DNA from: Chersky-299 sp963749535
GTDB lineage: Bacteria; Actinomycetota; Thermoleophilia; RBG-16-64-13
Length of the DNA stretch: 64,000 bases
Direction of reading: 5' to 3'
NCBI GenBank assembly: GCA_963749535.1
Contig: CAVVNF010000015.1
Location: 1 to 64,000, forward strand
In this document: piece after piece, positions 22,611 through 32,416 of the stretch
Layout: each line of letters begins with the position of its first letter
How positions within the stretch are numbered: position 1 is the stretch's first letter
Made by a program: the position numbers and the translations under genes
The notes under the pieces: model-generated
The model's input: only the letters and a program-made list of their open reading frames with translations
Databases searched by the model: none
Told to the model about the DNA's origin: nothing

Positions 22611-23295
22611 GTGATCAAGTTTGAGGAAGTAACCAAGATCTACCAACCCGACACGGTGGGCCTCGAGTCGGTAAGTCTCCACATCCAGAAGGGCGAGTTC
22701 GTCTTCCTCGTGGGACCTTCAGGCTCGGGCAAATCGACGTTCATCCGGCTTCTCATCAAGGAACTGGAACCCGACAAGGGCCGTATCTTCGTCAGCGGGC
22801 GCGATCTGGCGAAGTTACGCCGCTGGAAGGTGCCCTATCTGCGTCGCAACATCGGCTGCGTGTTCCAGGATTTCAAGCTCCTTCCGAACAAGACGGCATT
22901 TCAGAACGTGCTGTACGCTCTCGTGGTCACGGGCAACGCGACCAGCGCCTCACGCAGGAAGGCCGACGGAGATCCTTTCTCTTGTCGGCCTCGGGCACAA
23001 AGCGAACAGCCTTCCCAACGAACTCTCCGGCGGTGAACAGCAGCGGGTCTCGATCGCTCGAGCCTTCGTCAACCACCCGCCGTTGCTCATAGCGGACGAG
23101 CCGACGGGGAACCTCGACCCGGATACCTCGATGGGCATCATGCAACTGCTCTATCGCATCAACAAAACCGGGACTACCGTTCTGATGGCCACCCACGACC
23201 GGGAGATGGTGGACCGCATGCGGCGCCGGGTCGTGGCTCTCGACGCCGGCAAGGTAGTCCGCGACCAGCAGCGAGGCGGATATGGGGAGGATTAG
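22611..23295 (+). CDS. ftsE: Cell-division ABC ATPase FtsE (one extra base)
   Basis: The 227-residue corrected protein has the normal FtsE length. Walker A is GPSGSGKST, the Q-loop is FQDF, the signature is LSGGEQQRVSIARAF and Walker B is LLIADEPTGNLDP. An extra base at 22965 (G between GCC and ACG) breaks the frame before EILSLVGLGHKANSLPNE. FtsE pairs with FtsX, whose start overlaps the end by 14 bases. Together they gate periplasmic murein hydrolases at the division site. Confidence 0.92.
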
Positions 23296-24167
23296 CTTCT
23301 TTTTCCGGGAGGCCTTCGCCTCCTTGAGGCGCAACTACTTCATGACTGTCGCCGCTCTGGTGACGGTGTTCCTTTCGATCGTGGTCTTGGGCGGCGTGCT
23401 CGTGTTCGTGTACACGACTGGCGCGCTGCTCAGAGAGGTAGAGCAGAAGGTGGAGATCACTGTCTACCTGAAGACGGATCCCGACCCGGCCGCCACCGAC
23501 GTCGCGGCCTTGCAGAGCCAGATCCAGGGCTGGCCCGAGGTCAAATCGGTCACGTACGTCAGCAAAGACGAGGCGCTCGCTCGCCTGAAACAGGATTTCG
23601 CGAGCAACCCGGAGATCGTGGCGAATCTGACGACCAATCCGCTTCCGGCTTCCTTCGAAATCTCCCTCAAGGACCCGCAGACAGTGAACGCGGTAGCGGC
23701 TCGTTTCACCGGGCAGCCCATCGTCAGACGATGTGCGGTACGGTAAAGAGATCGCGGACAAGCTGTTCAGCTTCACCAACAACGCGCGAAACTTCATGCT
23801 GGGCTTCATCGTGCTGCTGGGGATCGTGGCGGTGCTTCTCATCTCCAACACCATCAGGCTGTCGATCTTTGCCCGCAGACGTGAGGTGGAGATCATGAAA
23901 CTCGTGGGAGCGACCAACTGGTTCATCCGGTGGCCGTTCTTGATAGAAGGAGTCACCGTCGGGTTGTTCGGAGCGGCCGGGGCCATGGTCGTGGTCATCG
24001 TGCTGACGAACTTCCTCATGGGCAAGCTTCAGGCGAGCATGCCGTTCATGTCGGTCCCCCTTGGGGCAGTGCCGCTGGCTTCTGTCGCCTTTATGCTACT
24101 CGCCGTGGGAGTGGTGATCGGCGCCGCCGGGTCGGGTATCGGCCTGCGTCGCTTCCTGAAAGTCTGA
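23282..24167 (+). CDS. ftsX: Cell-division permease FtsX (one extra base)
   Basis: About 294 residues after correction. A cytoplasmic N-terminus (ISFFFREAFASLRRNYFMT) and first helix are followed by the extracellular ECD loop (EITVYLKTDPD...), then three C-terminal helices. An extra A at 23726, between GTC and GAC in the conserved IVDDVRYG, breaks the frame; this site is not a homopolymer. FtsX transmits FtsE ATP hydrolysis to the peptidase encoded next. Confidence 0.92.
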
Positions 24168-24197
24168 TCAGCGTCACCTCGATCGGGGTCCCGTCCT

Positions 24198-25469
24198 ATG
24201 GCTGATCCAAGATCTAAGGGCGGTGGGCACCGCAGCTGGGCGAGACCTCTGATCGCAGCTGTGGTGCTCGCCTGTCTTCTGGGAATCGGCTCGACGGCCG
24301 GTCCCCTGCGGCCGCCGCCGGCACAGGCCGCGTCCAGGGCGGAGCTCAACCAACGGCTCCAAGATACCCAGGTGGGCTTGGAGAAGATCCGGGCCAACAT
24401 CAAGAAGGCGGACGCGGCTAAGCAGTCCGCGCTGAAGGATGTCGCTTCGCTCGACCAGTACATCCAGGTGCTGGAGCAGGACCTGCAGGACGTCACCGAC
24501 GCCCGCGACGCGGCTGTGGACGAATTGGCCGCGGTGCGCGCCCATCTTGCCGACGTCAACAAGACTCTCAAGGCCAAGGCCGACCAGTTGGCCAAAGCGG
24601 AGCTCGATCTCCAGCTGCATCAGAATTGGCTCAGCGAGCGCGTGGTCAGCATCTACAAGTCGGGAGGCCAGGCTGCGTTCCTCGTCGCGTTCCTCGAGCC
24701 CAAGGGTCTGACGCAACTGGCGGGCCACGTGAACCTTCTCTCCGCCATCCTCGCCGAGGACAACCGGGCGGTTGACCAGATCAACGCGTTAAAGAAGACG
24801 GTCGAGGAGCAGAAGAAGGCCCTTGAGCTACAGCAAGCCGAGTTCACCGACCTCGAACAGGTGCAGAAGTCCGCCACCACGCAGTTGAAGGATCTGGCGA
24901 CCCAGCGCCAGAACGACATGAACCACCTGCAGTCGGCGCGGAGCGCGAAGGAGAAGATCGTCAAGCAGGCCGACTCGGACAAGGCCGCTTGGACCAAGCA
25001 GGAAGACCAGATGCTGGCCGAGTCCGACCAGATCACGGCCATGCTGAAGAAGATCTCAGCCCCAGGCACTGTTCCGCACGGCAACGGGGTACTCGGGTGG
25101 CCGGTCAATGGTGCAGTTACCTCCCCGTTCGGGATGCGTTTGCACCCCATCTTCCACGTATGGAGGATGCACACGGGGGTTGACCTCCACGCCTCGATGG
25201 GTACGCCCATCAAAGCTGCCGCGGCTGGGACCGTGGTCTTCGCGGGCTGGAAGGGCGGGTACGGCCAAGCAGTGATCATCTCGCACGGCAACGGTTTGGC
25301 GACTCTCTACGCTCATCAATCGCAACTGCTGGTGAACGTGGGAGACAAGGTCAAGCGGGGAGAGGTGATAGGTAAGGTGGGGAGCACAGGGTATGCGACC
25401 GGGCCGCATTTGCATTTCGAGGTTCGTGTGAACGGCACTCCTGTGGATCCAATGGGTTATCTGTCGTAA
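24198..25469 (+). CDS. Secreted coiled-coil M23 murein hydrolase (EnvC/PcsB/RipC-like)
   Basis: A 423-residue protein with an N-terminal signal or membrane segment (ARPLIAAVVLACLLGIGSTA). Two long coiled-coil stretches span about residues 45-290. A C-terminal LytM/M23 domain has HPIFHVWRMHTGVDLHASMG (the usual HxxxD zinc site) and GPHLHFEV (HxH). Its place directly after ftsEX is that of hydrolases or their activators controlled by FtsEX. The zinc residues are present, so it may be an active endopeptidase. Confidence 0.9.
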   Translation: MADPRSKGGGHRSWARPLIAAVVLACLLGIGSTAGPLRPPPAQAASRAELNQRLQDTQVGLEKIRANIKKADAAKQSALKDVASLDQYIQVLEQDLQDVTDARDAAVDELAAVRAHLADVNKTLKAKADQLAKAELDLQLHQNWLSERVVSIYKSGGQAAFLVAFLEPKGLTQLAGHVNLLSAILAEDNRAVDQINALKKTVEEQKKALELQQAEFTDLEQVQKSATTQLKDLATQRQNDMNHLQSARSAKEKIVKQADSDKAAWTKQEDQMLAESDQITAMLKKISAPGTVPHGNGVLGWPVNGAVTSPFGMRLHPIFHVWRMHTGVDLHASMGTPIKAAAAGTVVFAGWKGGYGQAVIISHGNGLATLYAHQSQLLVNVGDKVKRGEVIGKVGSTGYATGPHLHFEVRVNGTPVDPMGYLS

Positions 25470-25506
25470 GCAACGTCTGGTTTCGAGATGAGGGAGAGAA
25501 GGCTTC

Positions 25507-26853
25507 ATGCAAAGGAATAAAAGGGTCCCGCTCATCGTGCTGCTCGGTCTGGTCGCCGCCGCGCTGTTGGTATTCGGCGGCTTCTATCTGGGGGCGAGCC
25601 CAGGCGGGCGCGACGCGCTCCACGGCATCCTTCCCGCGAGCTACAAGCAGGCGAACGGGGATTTGCAGAACGAGGTGCTCCAGAAGTTGGAGGGCTCCTA
25701 TTACAAGGCCGTAGACCCGGCCAACCTTCAGGAGCAAGCCATCAAAGGCATGGTGGCGTCGCTGGATGACCCATGGACGATCTATTTCGATCCCAAGGAG
25801 AATGCGGCCTTCCAGCAAGAGGAAAGCGGCTCGTACAGCGGTGTGGGAATGGTGATGGAGATGCTCGATGGCTTCGCCACCATAGCGCAGGTGTTCCCGA
25901 ATAGTCCTGCAGATCTCGCGGGCATCAAGCCGGACGACATAATCGTGGCCATCAATGGCGTGTCGACCAAGGGCATGGTCCTCGACGACATCTCCGCCGC
26001 GATCCTCGGTGCAGCTGGGACGAAGGTCGAGCTGACGATGTACCGTCCGGCGGCCGGTACGACCACCACCACGATCAGCGAAAGCACGACTACGACGACC
26101 ACTCAGGGGTCGACCACTACGACGACGAATGCTACCTCACAGACCGCGGGCGATCCGGCCACTCTGCCTGCCACCGGGACGACCAAGCAGTACTCTTTGG
26201 TTCGGGCCACCATATCGGTCCCCGTGACAAAGGTCGAGATGCTGAGCGCCCAGGGCAAACAGGTGGCGCTCATACATTTCTATCAGTTCTCGGCGGGCTC
26301 GGCGGCCGAGCTGAGGACGGTCGTAGAGAAGGCGGTGAACGTGGACAAGGTTTCCGCCATCATCCTGGATCTGCGGGGCAACGGCGGGGGCTATCTCAAC
26401 GAGGGGATCGGCGTAGCCAGTCTCTTCATCAAGGCTGGGAGCACCATCGTCAGCGACTCGGGGCTGCATTCTCCCGAGCACGTCTACAAAGCCACCGGAG
26501 GAGCCTTCACTAATGTACCGTTGTACGTGCTGGTCGATCGAAATACCGCCAGTGCCTCCGAGATCGTCGCCGGTGCCCTCCAGGACTACAAGCGCGCCAC
26601 ATTGATAGGCGAGACCACCTTCGGCAAGGGTCTGGTGCAGAGCCTCGAACCGCTCAGCAACGGGGGCCTGCTGAAGGTGACGAGCGCCGTCTATCTGACG
26701 CCCAACGGCCGCAATATCAATAAGATAGGCATCACGCCCGACGTGGTCGCTCCCGAGAATCCGGCTACTCCAAACGTCGACAACGGTGTCAATGCGGCAC
26801 TCAAGTTGATCGAGGCTGGAACCACGGCTACCACCAGCACCACGAGCAAGTAG
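25507..26853 (+). CDS. ctpA: C-terminal processing peptidase (S41 family)
   Basis: A 448-residue secreted or anchored protease with an N-terminal membrane helix (about residues 9-30). A PDZ domain (YSGVGMVMEMLDGFATIAQVFPNSPADLAGIKPDDIIVAING) is followed by the S41 Ser-Lys core (ASASEIVAGALQDYKRATLIGETTFGKGLVQS). A Thr-rich insert of about 35 residues (around 185-220) separates PDZ and protease. It contains LPATG, which is not a sorting signal here. CtpA near FtsEX and an M23 hydrolase suggests turnover of cell-wall enzymes. Confidence 0.92.
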   Translation: MQRNKRVPLIVLLGLVAAALLVFGGFYLGASPGGRDALHGILPASYKQANGDLQNEVLQKLEGSYYKAVDPANLQEQAIKGMVASLDDPWTIYFDPKENAAFQQEESGSYSGVGMVMEMLDGFATIAQVFPNSPADLAGIKPDDIIVAINGVSTKGMVLDDISAAILGAAGTKVELTMYRPAAGTTTTTISESTTTTTTQGSTTTTTNATSQTAGDPATLPATGTTKQYSLVRATISVPVTKVEMLSAQGKQVALIHFYQFSAGSAAELRTVVEKAVNVDKVSAIILDLRGNGGGYLNEGIGVASLFIKAGSTIVSDSGLHSPEHVYKATGGAFTNVPLYVLVDRNTASASEIVAGALQDYKRATLIGETTFGKGLVQSLEPLSNGGLLKVTSAVYLTPNGRNINKIGITPDVVAPENPATPNVDNGVNAALKLIEAGTTATTSTTSK

Positions 26854-26904
26854 GGTTCGGACGGAGACGTCCACGGGCCTTCCGACCTCGACGGGGAACG
26901 AAAC

Positions 26905-27732
26905 GTGAGCGGCGCGACCAAAGGTGGCTTCCGGCCGCGGTTCTTCGCGAGTGAAGGCGTACTCGCCGCTGGACAGCCGAGGGCGGGCCGGGAGGTCCTG
27001 CTCGATGCCGAGGACGGCCATCACGCGACCGCTGTGCTTCGTCTCCACCCCGGAGATGAGTGCGAGGTGGTCCTCGCGCCGTCCGGTGCGGTCCATCTCG
27101 CCCGGGTCGTCGCCTTGGGGACTCCTGTGCGGCTGGAACTTGGCGACCGCCTGGAGGGCGATGCCGCGGGGGCCAGCTACCGGCGCGAGGTGTGGTTGGT
27201 CCAGGCTCTGGCCCGGCCGGCGGTGATGGACTATCTCATCGAGAAAGGAACGGAGACTGGAGCCAGCCGGTTCTTGCTGGTGCCGGTGACAGGTTCTCCG
27301 CGCCTCCCGGAGGGATCCATGGACCGGCGGCTTGCGCGCTGGCGAAAGGTGGCGCGAGAAGCCGCAAAACAGAGCAAACAAGTGGCCGTGCCCAAGGTCG
27401 ATGTAGTTCCTTCGCTGGAAGCGGCCTTGGCCGAGGTGGACAAGGCTGGCGCGTGGTCGATTCTACTGGAGCCGCGGGCAACCACAGCTCTCGACGAGAT
27501 GGTCCGCGGGGCCGCGGAAGAGGCCGCCACACCGGACGTAACGTCCCACGACGAGGCGGCTACGGCTGTCGCGCTCTGGGTGGGTCCGGAGGGCGGCTGG
27601 TCCGAGCGAGAACTCGAGCGCTTTCGGACCGCCGGAATGGCGGCTGCCAGACTCGGAAGGGGCATGCTTCGCACCGAGACAGCGGGCCCTGTGGCGACGG
27701 CTCTGGTGCGGCTTGGGCTAAGGGATTGGTAG
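26905..27732 (+). CDS. rsmE: 16S rRNA m3U1498 methyltransferase
   Basis: A 275-residue SPOUT-class methyltransferase. An N-terminal PUA-like domain (HHATAVLRLHPGDECEVV) is followed by the knotted SAM-binding fold. Typical motifs are EKGTETGASRFLLVPV, WRKVAREAAKQSKQVAVPKV, WVGPEGGWSERELERF and a C-terminal RLGRGMLRTETAGPVATALV. The start is GTG 26905. Confidence 0.93.
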   Translation: MSGATKGGFRPRFFASEGVLAAGQPRAGREVLLDAEDGHHATAVLRLHPGDECEVVLAPSGAVHLARVVALGTPVRLELGDRLEGDAAGASYRREVWLVQALARPAVMDYLIEKGTETGASRFLLVPVTGSPRLPEGSMDRRLARWRKVAREAAKQSKQVAVPKVDVVPSLEAALAEVDKAGAWSILLEPRATTALDEMVRGAAEEAATPDVTSHDEAATAVALWVGPEGGWSERELERFRTAGMAAARLGRGMLRTETAGPVATALVRLGLRDW

Positions 27733-27738
27733 TATAAT
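27733..27738 (+). promoter_or_regulatory. -10 element giving a leaderless HIT mRNA
   Basis: A perfect TATAAT ends 7 bases before the ATG at 27746, so transcription should start at or next to the A of the start codon. It overlaps the end of rsmE. No clear -35 is seen. Confidence 0.5.
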
Positions 27739-27745
27739 CAGCGCA

Positions 27746-28087
27746 ATGGAAGACTGCATATTCTGTAGGATCGCGAGCGGTGAGATTCCCAGCGATGTAG
27801 TGCTCGAGGACGGCCGCTTTGTCGCCTTCCGCGACATCCACCCCAAGGCTCCGGTCCACGTGTTGATCGTTCCCCGTGAGCACATCGTCTCGCTCAACGA
27901 CGTCCATCTCTGGCAGGGGTGCCAGGGTCAGCACTTGCTGGAATTCATCGCCCAGGCGGCTCGGGAACTGGGTGTGGAGAAGACGGGCTATCGCGTCCTC
28001 ACGAACACCGGGCCCGACGGAGGCCAGGAGGTCCAGCACCTTCATTTTCATCTACTTGGTGGCGAGAACCTAGGAGACTTTCGTTGA
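27746..28087 (+). CDS. HIT-family nucleotide-binding hydrolase
   Basis: A 113-residue protein with CIFCRIASGEIPSDVVLED (zinc-type Cys pair), HVLIVPREH and the HIT motif HLHFH. Such proteins hydrolyse AMP-linked phosphoramidates. The segment DVHLWQGCQGQHLL is unlike the usual Thr/Glu/Asp-rich loop and could hide a pair of compensating indels. The TGA overlaps the TTG start of yqeY. Confidence 0.88.
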   Translation: MEDCIFCRIASGEIPSDVVLEDGRFVAFRDIHPKAPVHVLIVPREHIVSLNDVHLWQGCQGQHLLEFIAQAARELGVEKTGYRVLTNTGPDGGQEVQHLHFHLLGGENLGDFR

Positions 28088-28530
28088 GCATCTTGGTGGA
28101 GCTTCAAGAGCGAGTCAAGACGGCGTTGAAGGCCGGCAACAAAGAAGAGGTCTCTGCGCTGCGCATGATAGTGAACGAACTGCAGAAAGCCGCGAAGGAA
28201 GCCCGCGCGCCTCTGGACGAGAACGCGGAACAGCAGGTGCTGAAGCGGGAATACAAGCGCCGGCTCGAGTCCATCGAGGCCTTTCGGAAAGGTGGCCGGG
28301 AGGATCTCGCAATGCACGAGGAGTACGCCGCGGGAATCATCGAGGGCCTTCTGCCACAGCAGCTGGATGAGGCGGCACTCGGGAAGCTCGTGGATCAGGT
28401 CATCGCTGAGGTCGGCGCCACGTCCGCCCGGGACATGGGCAAAGTGATGGCCGGCATCATGGCCAAAGGCGGGACGCAAGTGGACGGAAAGCTCGCGTCT
28501 CGACTGGTCAAGGAGCGTTTATCGGCGTGA
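28084..28530 (+). CDS. yqeY: GatB/YqeY domain protein
   Basis: A 148-residue helical protein matching the YqeY family (ERVKTALKAGNKEEVSALRMIVNELQKAAKE, IIEGLLPQQLDEAALGKLVDQVIAEVGATSARDMGKVMAGIMAK). This is the tRNA-binding tail domain of GatB found free-standing. Its function is not established. It starts with TTG overlapping the HIT stop and overlaps phoH by 4 bases. Confidence 0.9.
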   Translation: MSILVELQERVKTALKAGNKEEVSALRMIVNELQKAAKEARAPLDENAEQQVLKREYKRRLESIEAFRKGGREDLAMHEEYAAGIIEGLLPQQLDEAALGKLVDQVIAEVGATSARDMGKVMAGIMAKGGTQVDGKLASRLVKERLSA

Positions 28531-29636
28531 GACGCACGCGAGGGGCCTCGGTGCGGGTCACAAACGACGTTGGGGGGAGAACCGGTTTGGGAGTGGAGGG
28601 AGCCAGCAAGCGGATCGACCTGGATAACCGCGTGGCCGCCTTGCTCGTGGGCGAGAACGACAAGCACCTCCGCGCGCTCGAGCAACTGCTGAAGTGCGAG
28701 ATTACCCTGCGCGGCAACCAACTGACGCTCGAGGGCACAAGTGACGAGGTGCAACAAGGCAGCGAACTGGTGGAGGAGCTGCTGAGCCTTCTCCACTCAG
28801 GGCAGGGACTGGACAGTACCACTCTGAGACTGGCGGCGTCGCTCTCTTCCGGGCGCCAAGATTGGGGCCAGGATCTCCGCAACATCATGGGCGACGTCAT
28901 CCTGGAGCATCGGGGGCGGCGCATCCGGCCCAAGACGGTCAACCAGAAGAAATACGTGGACGCGATTCGCGCGAACACCATCACCTTCGGTATCGGGCCC
29001 GCCGGCACCGGCAAGACCTACCTTGCCATGGCTATTGCCGCAAGCGCGCTCCTATCCGGTGAAGTCGCCCGCATCATCCTCACCCGCCCGGCGGTCGAGG
29101 CCGGGGAGAAGCTCGGCTTTCTGCCGGGGGGGCTGATGGAGAAGGTCGATCCGTACCTGCGGCCGCTCTTCGATGCCCTCTACGACATGATGGACACCGA
29201 CCGTCTCACCGAGCACTTGCAAAGGGGCACTATCGAGGTCGCTCCCTTGGCTTACATGCGGGGCCGCACGCTCAACGACTCTTTCATCATCCTCGACGAG
29301 GCCCAAAACACCAGCCCCGAGCAGATGAAGATGTTTCTTACCCGCCTCGGTTTCGGGGCGAGGATGATCGTTACCGGAGACATCACCCAGATCGACCTGC
29401 CACATGGGCAGCACTCCGGTCTGATCCATGTCCGCGAAGTGCTTGGAGGAGTTCCCGATATCTCGTTCGTATTCTTCGACAGCCAGGATGTCGTGCGCCA
29501 CAAGCTCGTGCAGGATATCGTCTCGGCCTACAAGATCCACAACGACGAACGGCGCGACCAACGGACAGAAGGTGCTCGCGGGTCGACCGAACGGCGGCGC
29601 GCCGGCCGAGCAAGCGGTTCCACAGGCGATCGATAG
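28527..29636 (+). CDS. phoH: PhoH-like ATPase
   Basis: A 369-residue protein with an N-terminal KH-like segment (VAALLVGENDKHLRALEQLLKCEITLRGNQLTLEG) and a PhoH ATPase core. The Walker A motif is GPAGTGKTYLA and the Walker B region is FIILDEAQNTSPEQMKMFLTRLG. It heads the usual phoH, yqfF, ybeY, dgkA cluster associated with RNA and ribosome quality control. The C-terminus is a basic Arg/Gly/Ser tail. Confidence 0.92.
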   Translation: MRRTRGASVRVTNDVGGRTGLGVEGASKRIDLDNRVAALLVGENDKHLRALEQLLKCEITLRGNQLTLEGTSDEVQQGSELVEELLSLLHSGQGLDSTTLRLAASLSSGRQDWGQDLRNIMGDVILEHRGRRIRPKTVNQKKYVDAIRANTITFGIGPAGTGKTYLAMAIAASALLSGEVARIILTRPAVEAGEKLGFLPGGLMEKVDPYLRPLFDALYDMMDTDRLTEHLQRGTIEVAPLAYMRGRTLNDSFIILDEAQNTSPEQMKMFLTRLGFGARMIVTGDITQIDLPHGQHSGLIHVREVLGGVPDISFVFFDSQDVVRHKLVQDIVSAYKIHNDERRDQRTEGARGSTERRRAGRASGSTGDR

Positions 29637-29651
29637 CGACTTTTCGAGAAC

Positions 29652-31886
29652 ATGAACAACTTCCGCTTCAGGCTGCGCGAGCGGCTCGCTAAATCCCGGG
29701 AATGGATCGACGAGCGTGATCCCAGGCGCTTCGAACTCGTGCTGCTCGTCTGCCTCGTGGTGGCGCTGACCGGCATCATCTCTTCCGTCTACGTTCCTTC
29801 GCTCTACGGCTTCATCCAAGGGAGGACGGCGCCGCACACGGTCATCGCTTCCAAGACTGTGACCGCGATAGACACTGTCGCCACTCAAAACCTGAAGAAT
29901 CAGGTGGCGCAGTTGGTCGAGCCGGTGTACGATGCGGACCCGCAGGCGCTCACCCATGCCACCATCGACATGGAGGACTTCTTCCAGAGCGCCACCGGCC
30001 TGAGGTCTCAACTGGTCCAGAACGGCGCGCCGGCCGTAGGTGGTCTCACCCTGGACCAGGCGAAGAGTAGGCTGCGGGCGGTGGCTCCCGCGACGGTTCA
30101 GGACCAGACCCTGGAGTTCCTCCTCACAACCACCGACGACGTCTTCGATCAGGCGCACCAGCAGGCACTGGGCGCGCTGCAGGTCGTATACGCCGACCGT
30201 ATCACCGACGGCAATCTGGACTCGGCACGGACGCACCTCCGCACGATCGTGAACACCCTAGCCGTGTCACCGACCGTGGCGGCTGCCATCTACGACGTGG
30301 CCGTCCCCTATGTGCGCCCGAACCAAGTGATCGACGAGCAACAGACCCAGGCCCGGCGGCAGGCCGCTATCGACCAGGTGTCACCGGTGATGGTGACGGT
30401 TCGTGAGGGCGAGCGTGTAGTGGAAAAGGGCGCGACAATCACCCAGCAGAACGCGATGATTCTCGAAGCGCTGGGCCTCGCGGAGACTCGCTCGGGGTGG
30501 GAAATCTGGCTGGGCGTCTTCCTGCTGGTCGTGATCGAGATTGCGCTCTTTGCGCGGCTGCTGGGCCGGTTCAACAAGACCACCGGGCTCGCCAACAACA
30601 TGCTGTTGGCGCTGACCGTTCTGCTGCTCGGCTTCACGGCGATCTCCCGAGGGTTAATGGTCCACCCGCTGTCGGCCTACTTCATACCGGTAGCGGCACT
30701 GGGGATGGTGGTGGCCGTCATCTTGAACGCCCGCAGTGCGATGCTGCTGGTGGTGCTCACAGCGATCAATATCGGGCTCATGACGAACTTGAACATGGGA
30801 TATGCGCTGGTCGCGCTTCTGGTAGGCGCCGTGGCGCTCCTCTTCGTCTCTCGAGTCGCTCAACGGGCGGATTTGCTGTGGGCGGGGCTATCTACGATGA
30901 TTCTGGCGGCGTTCACGGTATTCTGCGTTGAGCTGTTCGAGCAGGCTTCGGTGGGGGGCGCCCTGCGCACAAGTACGTGGGGACTCGCCAACGGCCTTCT
31001 GGCGGGGGTGCTCACGGTGCTCCTGCTCCTGATACTGGATACCGCCTTCAATCTGACCACTCCTCTTCGACTGCTCGAGCTTGCCAACCCGGCTCAACCC
31101 TTGCTCAAGAAACTCATGCAGGTCGCACCGGGCACCTATAATCACAGCATCCTTATGGGCAACCTCGCGGAAGCGGCCGCCGAGGCCGTGGGAGCCGATC
31201 CCCTGCTTGCCCGGGTGGGCTCCTACTACCATGACATCGGGAAGACGGTACGCCCGGAATACTTCGTGGAAAACCAGATCTACGTCGATAACCCCCACGA
31301 CCGCCTGAGCCCCAACCTTTCCAAACTGGCTATCACGGCCCACGTCCGGGACGGCGAGCACCTTGCTCGTCTCTATGGATTGCCCGTCCCGGTGCTGGAC
31401 ATCATCCGCCAGCATCACGGCACCTCGGTAGTGGCCTACTTCTATCACAAAGCGCAGGAGTCTTCTAAGGAGCCGGTGGACGAGGCGAGCTTCCGCTACG
31501 AGGGGGAGAAGCCGAAGTCCAAGGAGGCCGCCATCATCATGCTCGCGGACGGCGTCGAGGCTGCCGTGCGGGCCATGCAGAATCCGACTCGCCGCAAGAT
31601 CCAGGGCGTAATCCAAGAGATCATCAAACTGAGGACCCAGGACGGGCAGTTGGACGAGTCGGCCCTCACCCAGGGGGACCTTCACAACGTGCGCGATGCG
31701 TTCGACACGACTCTTCGCGGCCTGGTGGGGCACCGGATCCGGTACCCGGAGAAGAACGGCGAGCAGGAGCGGCGGTCGTCAAGGGTACCCCCATCGGCCC
31801 GGGCCATGAGCGGCAAGCCGGTGAACGGTAACGGCGAGCAATCCGAGCACGGCCCCGACTCCTGTCCTCCCCCGTCGCCGAAATGA
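29652..31886 (+). CDS. 7TM-HD domain phosphodiesterase (PgpH/YqfF type)
   Basis: A 744-residue membrane protein. One N-terminal helix, an extracellular 7TMR-HDED domain (about residues 60-270) and seven helices precede a cytoplasmic HD domain. That domain has YNHSILMGNLAEAAAEAVGAD, YYHDIGK and QHHGTSVVAYFYHKA. PgpH-type members degrade cyclic di-AMP, so a role in c-di-AMP turnover is likely. The stop overlaps the ybeY ATG. Confidence 0.9.
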   Translation: MNNFRFRLRERLAKSREWIDERDPRRFELVLLVCLVVALTGIISSVYVPSLYGFIQGRTAPHTVIASKTVTAIDTVATQNLKNQVAQLVEPVYDADPQALTHATIDMEDFFQSATGLRSQLVQNGAPAVGGLTLDQAKSRLRAVAPATVQDQTLEFLLTTTDDVFDQAHQQALGALQVVYADRITDGNLDSARTHLRTIVNTLAVSPTVAAAIYDVAVPYVRPNQVIDEQQTQARRQAAIDQVSPVMVTVREGERVVEKGATITQQNAMILEALGLAETRSGWEIWLGVFLLVVIEIALFARLLGRFNKTTGLANNMLLALTVLLLGFTAISRGLMVHPLSAYFIPVAALGMVVAVILNARSAMLLVVLTAINIGLMTNLNMGYALVALLVGAVALLFVSRVAQRADLLWAGLSTMILAAFTVFCVELFEQASVGGALRTSTWGLANGLLAGVLTVLLLLILDTAFNLTTPLRLLELANPAQPLLKKLMQVAPGTYNHSILMGNLAEAAAEAVGADPLLARVGSYYHDIGKTVRPEYFVENQIYVDNPHDRLSPNLSKLAITAHVRDGEHLARLYGLPVPVLDIIRQHHGTSVVAYFYHKAQESSKEPVDEASFRYEGEKPKSKEAAIIMLADGVEAAVRAMQNPTRRKIQGVIQEIIKLRTQDGQLDESALTQGDLHNVRDAFDTTLRGLVGHRIRYPEKNGEQERRSSRVPPSARAMSGKPVNGNGEQSEHGPDSCPPPSPK

Positions 31887-32388
31887 GACGGTCGGTCGAG
31901 GTGGTCGACCAGACCGCCAACGGCATTGCAAGCGAGCCGGTCGCGGAGTTGGTCAAGGCGGTGCTCGCCGCTGAGGACGTGGAGGGCTACGTCGAGGTGG
32001 CTTTCGTCGACGAGGCGACCATCAAAGATCTAAACACCCGCTATCGGGAGCAGGCGAGCCCACCGATGTCCTCTCCTTTCGCTATGCCGACGAGGAGGAC
32101 GACTGGCCGGAGCTGGGGGGTGAGGACGAGCCGGAGGGAGTCGACGAGTTGGGCGAGGTCGTGGTCTGCCCCGAGGTGGTGCGACGATACGCCGCTGAGG
32201 GAAATGACGCGCCCGCGCGCCAAATGGGCTGGACCCTGATCCACGGGACGCTCCACTTGATAGGTCACAATCACGAATCGGACGAGGGCCAGATGCGTGA
32301 CCGCGAGCGAGCCCTGCTCGAGGATCTCGCTCCCCTGATCACGGCGGGCCTGCTGCCGGAAGAGATCGATTGCCCGTTCGAGGGCTAG
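31883..32388 (+). CDS. ybeY: Endoribonuclease YbeY (one base missing)
   Basis: About 168 residues after correction. The zinc site HGTLHLIGHNH is intact in the downstream frame. The upstream frame gives LNTRYREQAS, and the conserved PTDVLSF needs one additional C in the CC at 32060-32061. This is one of only two apparent one-base deficits in the window. YbeY matures rRNA 3' ends and takes part in 70S quality control. Confidence 0.88.
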
Positions 32389-32416
32389 CATCGCCCCGCC
32401 GCCGCGAGGTCCACAT

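Noticed and set aside
26170..26190. LPATG sortase-like motif in the CtpA-like protease
   Set aside because: It is internal, in a Thr-rich insert, with no following membrane helix and basic tail. It is chance sequence.
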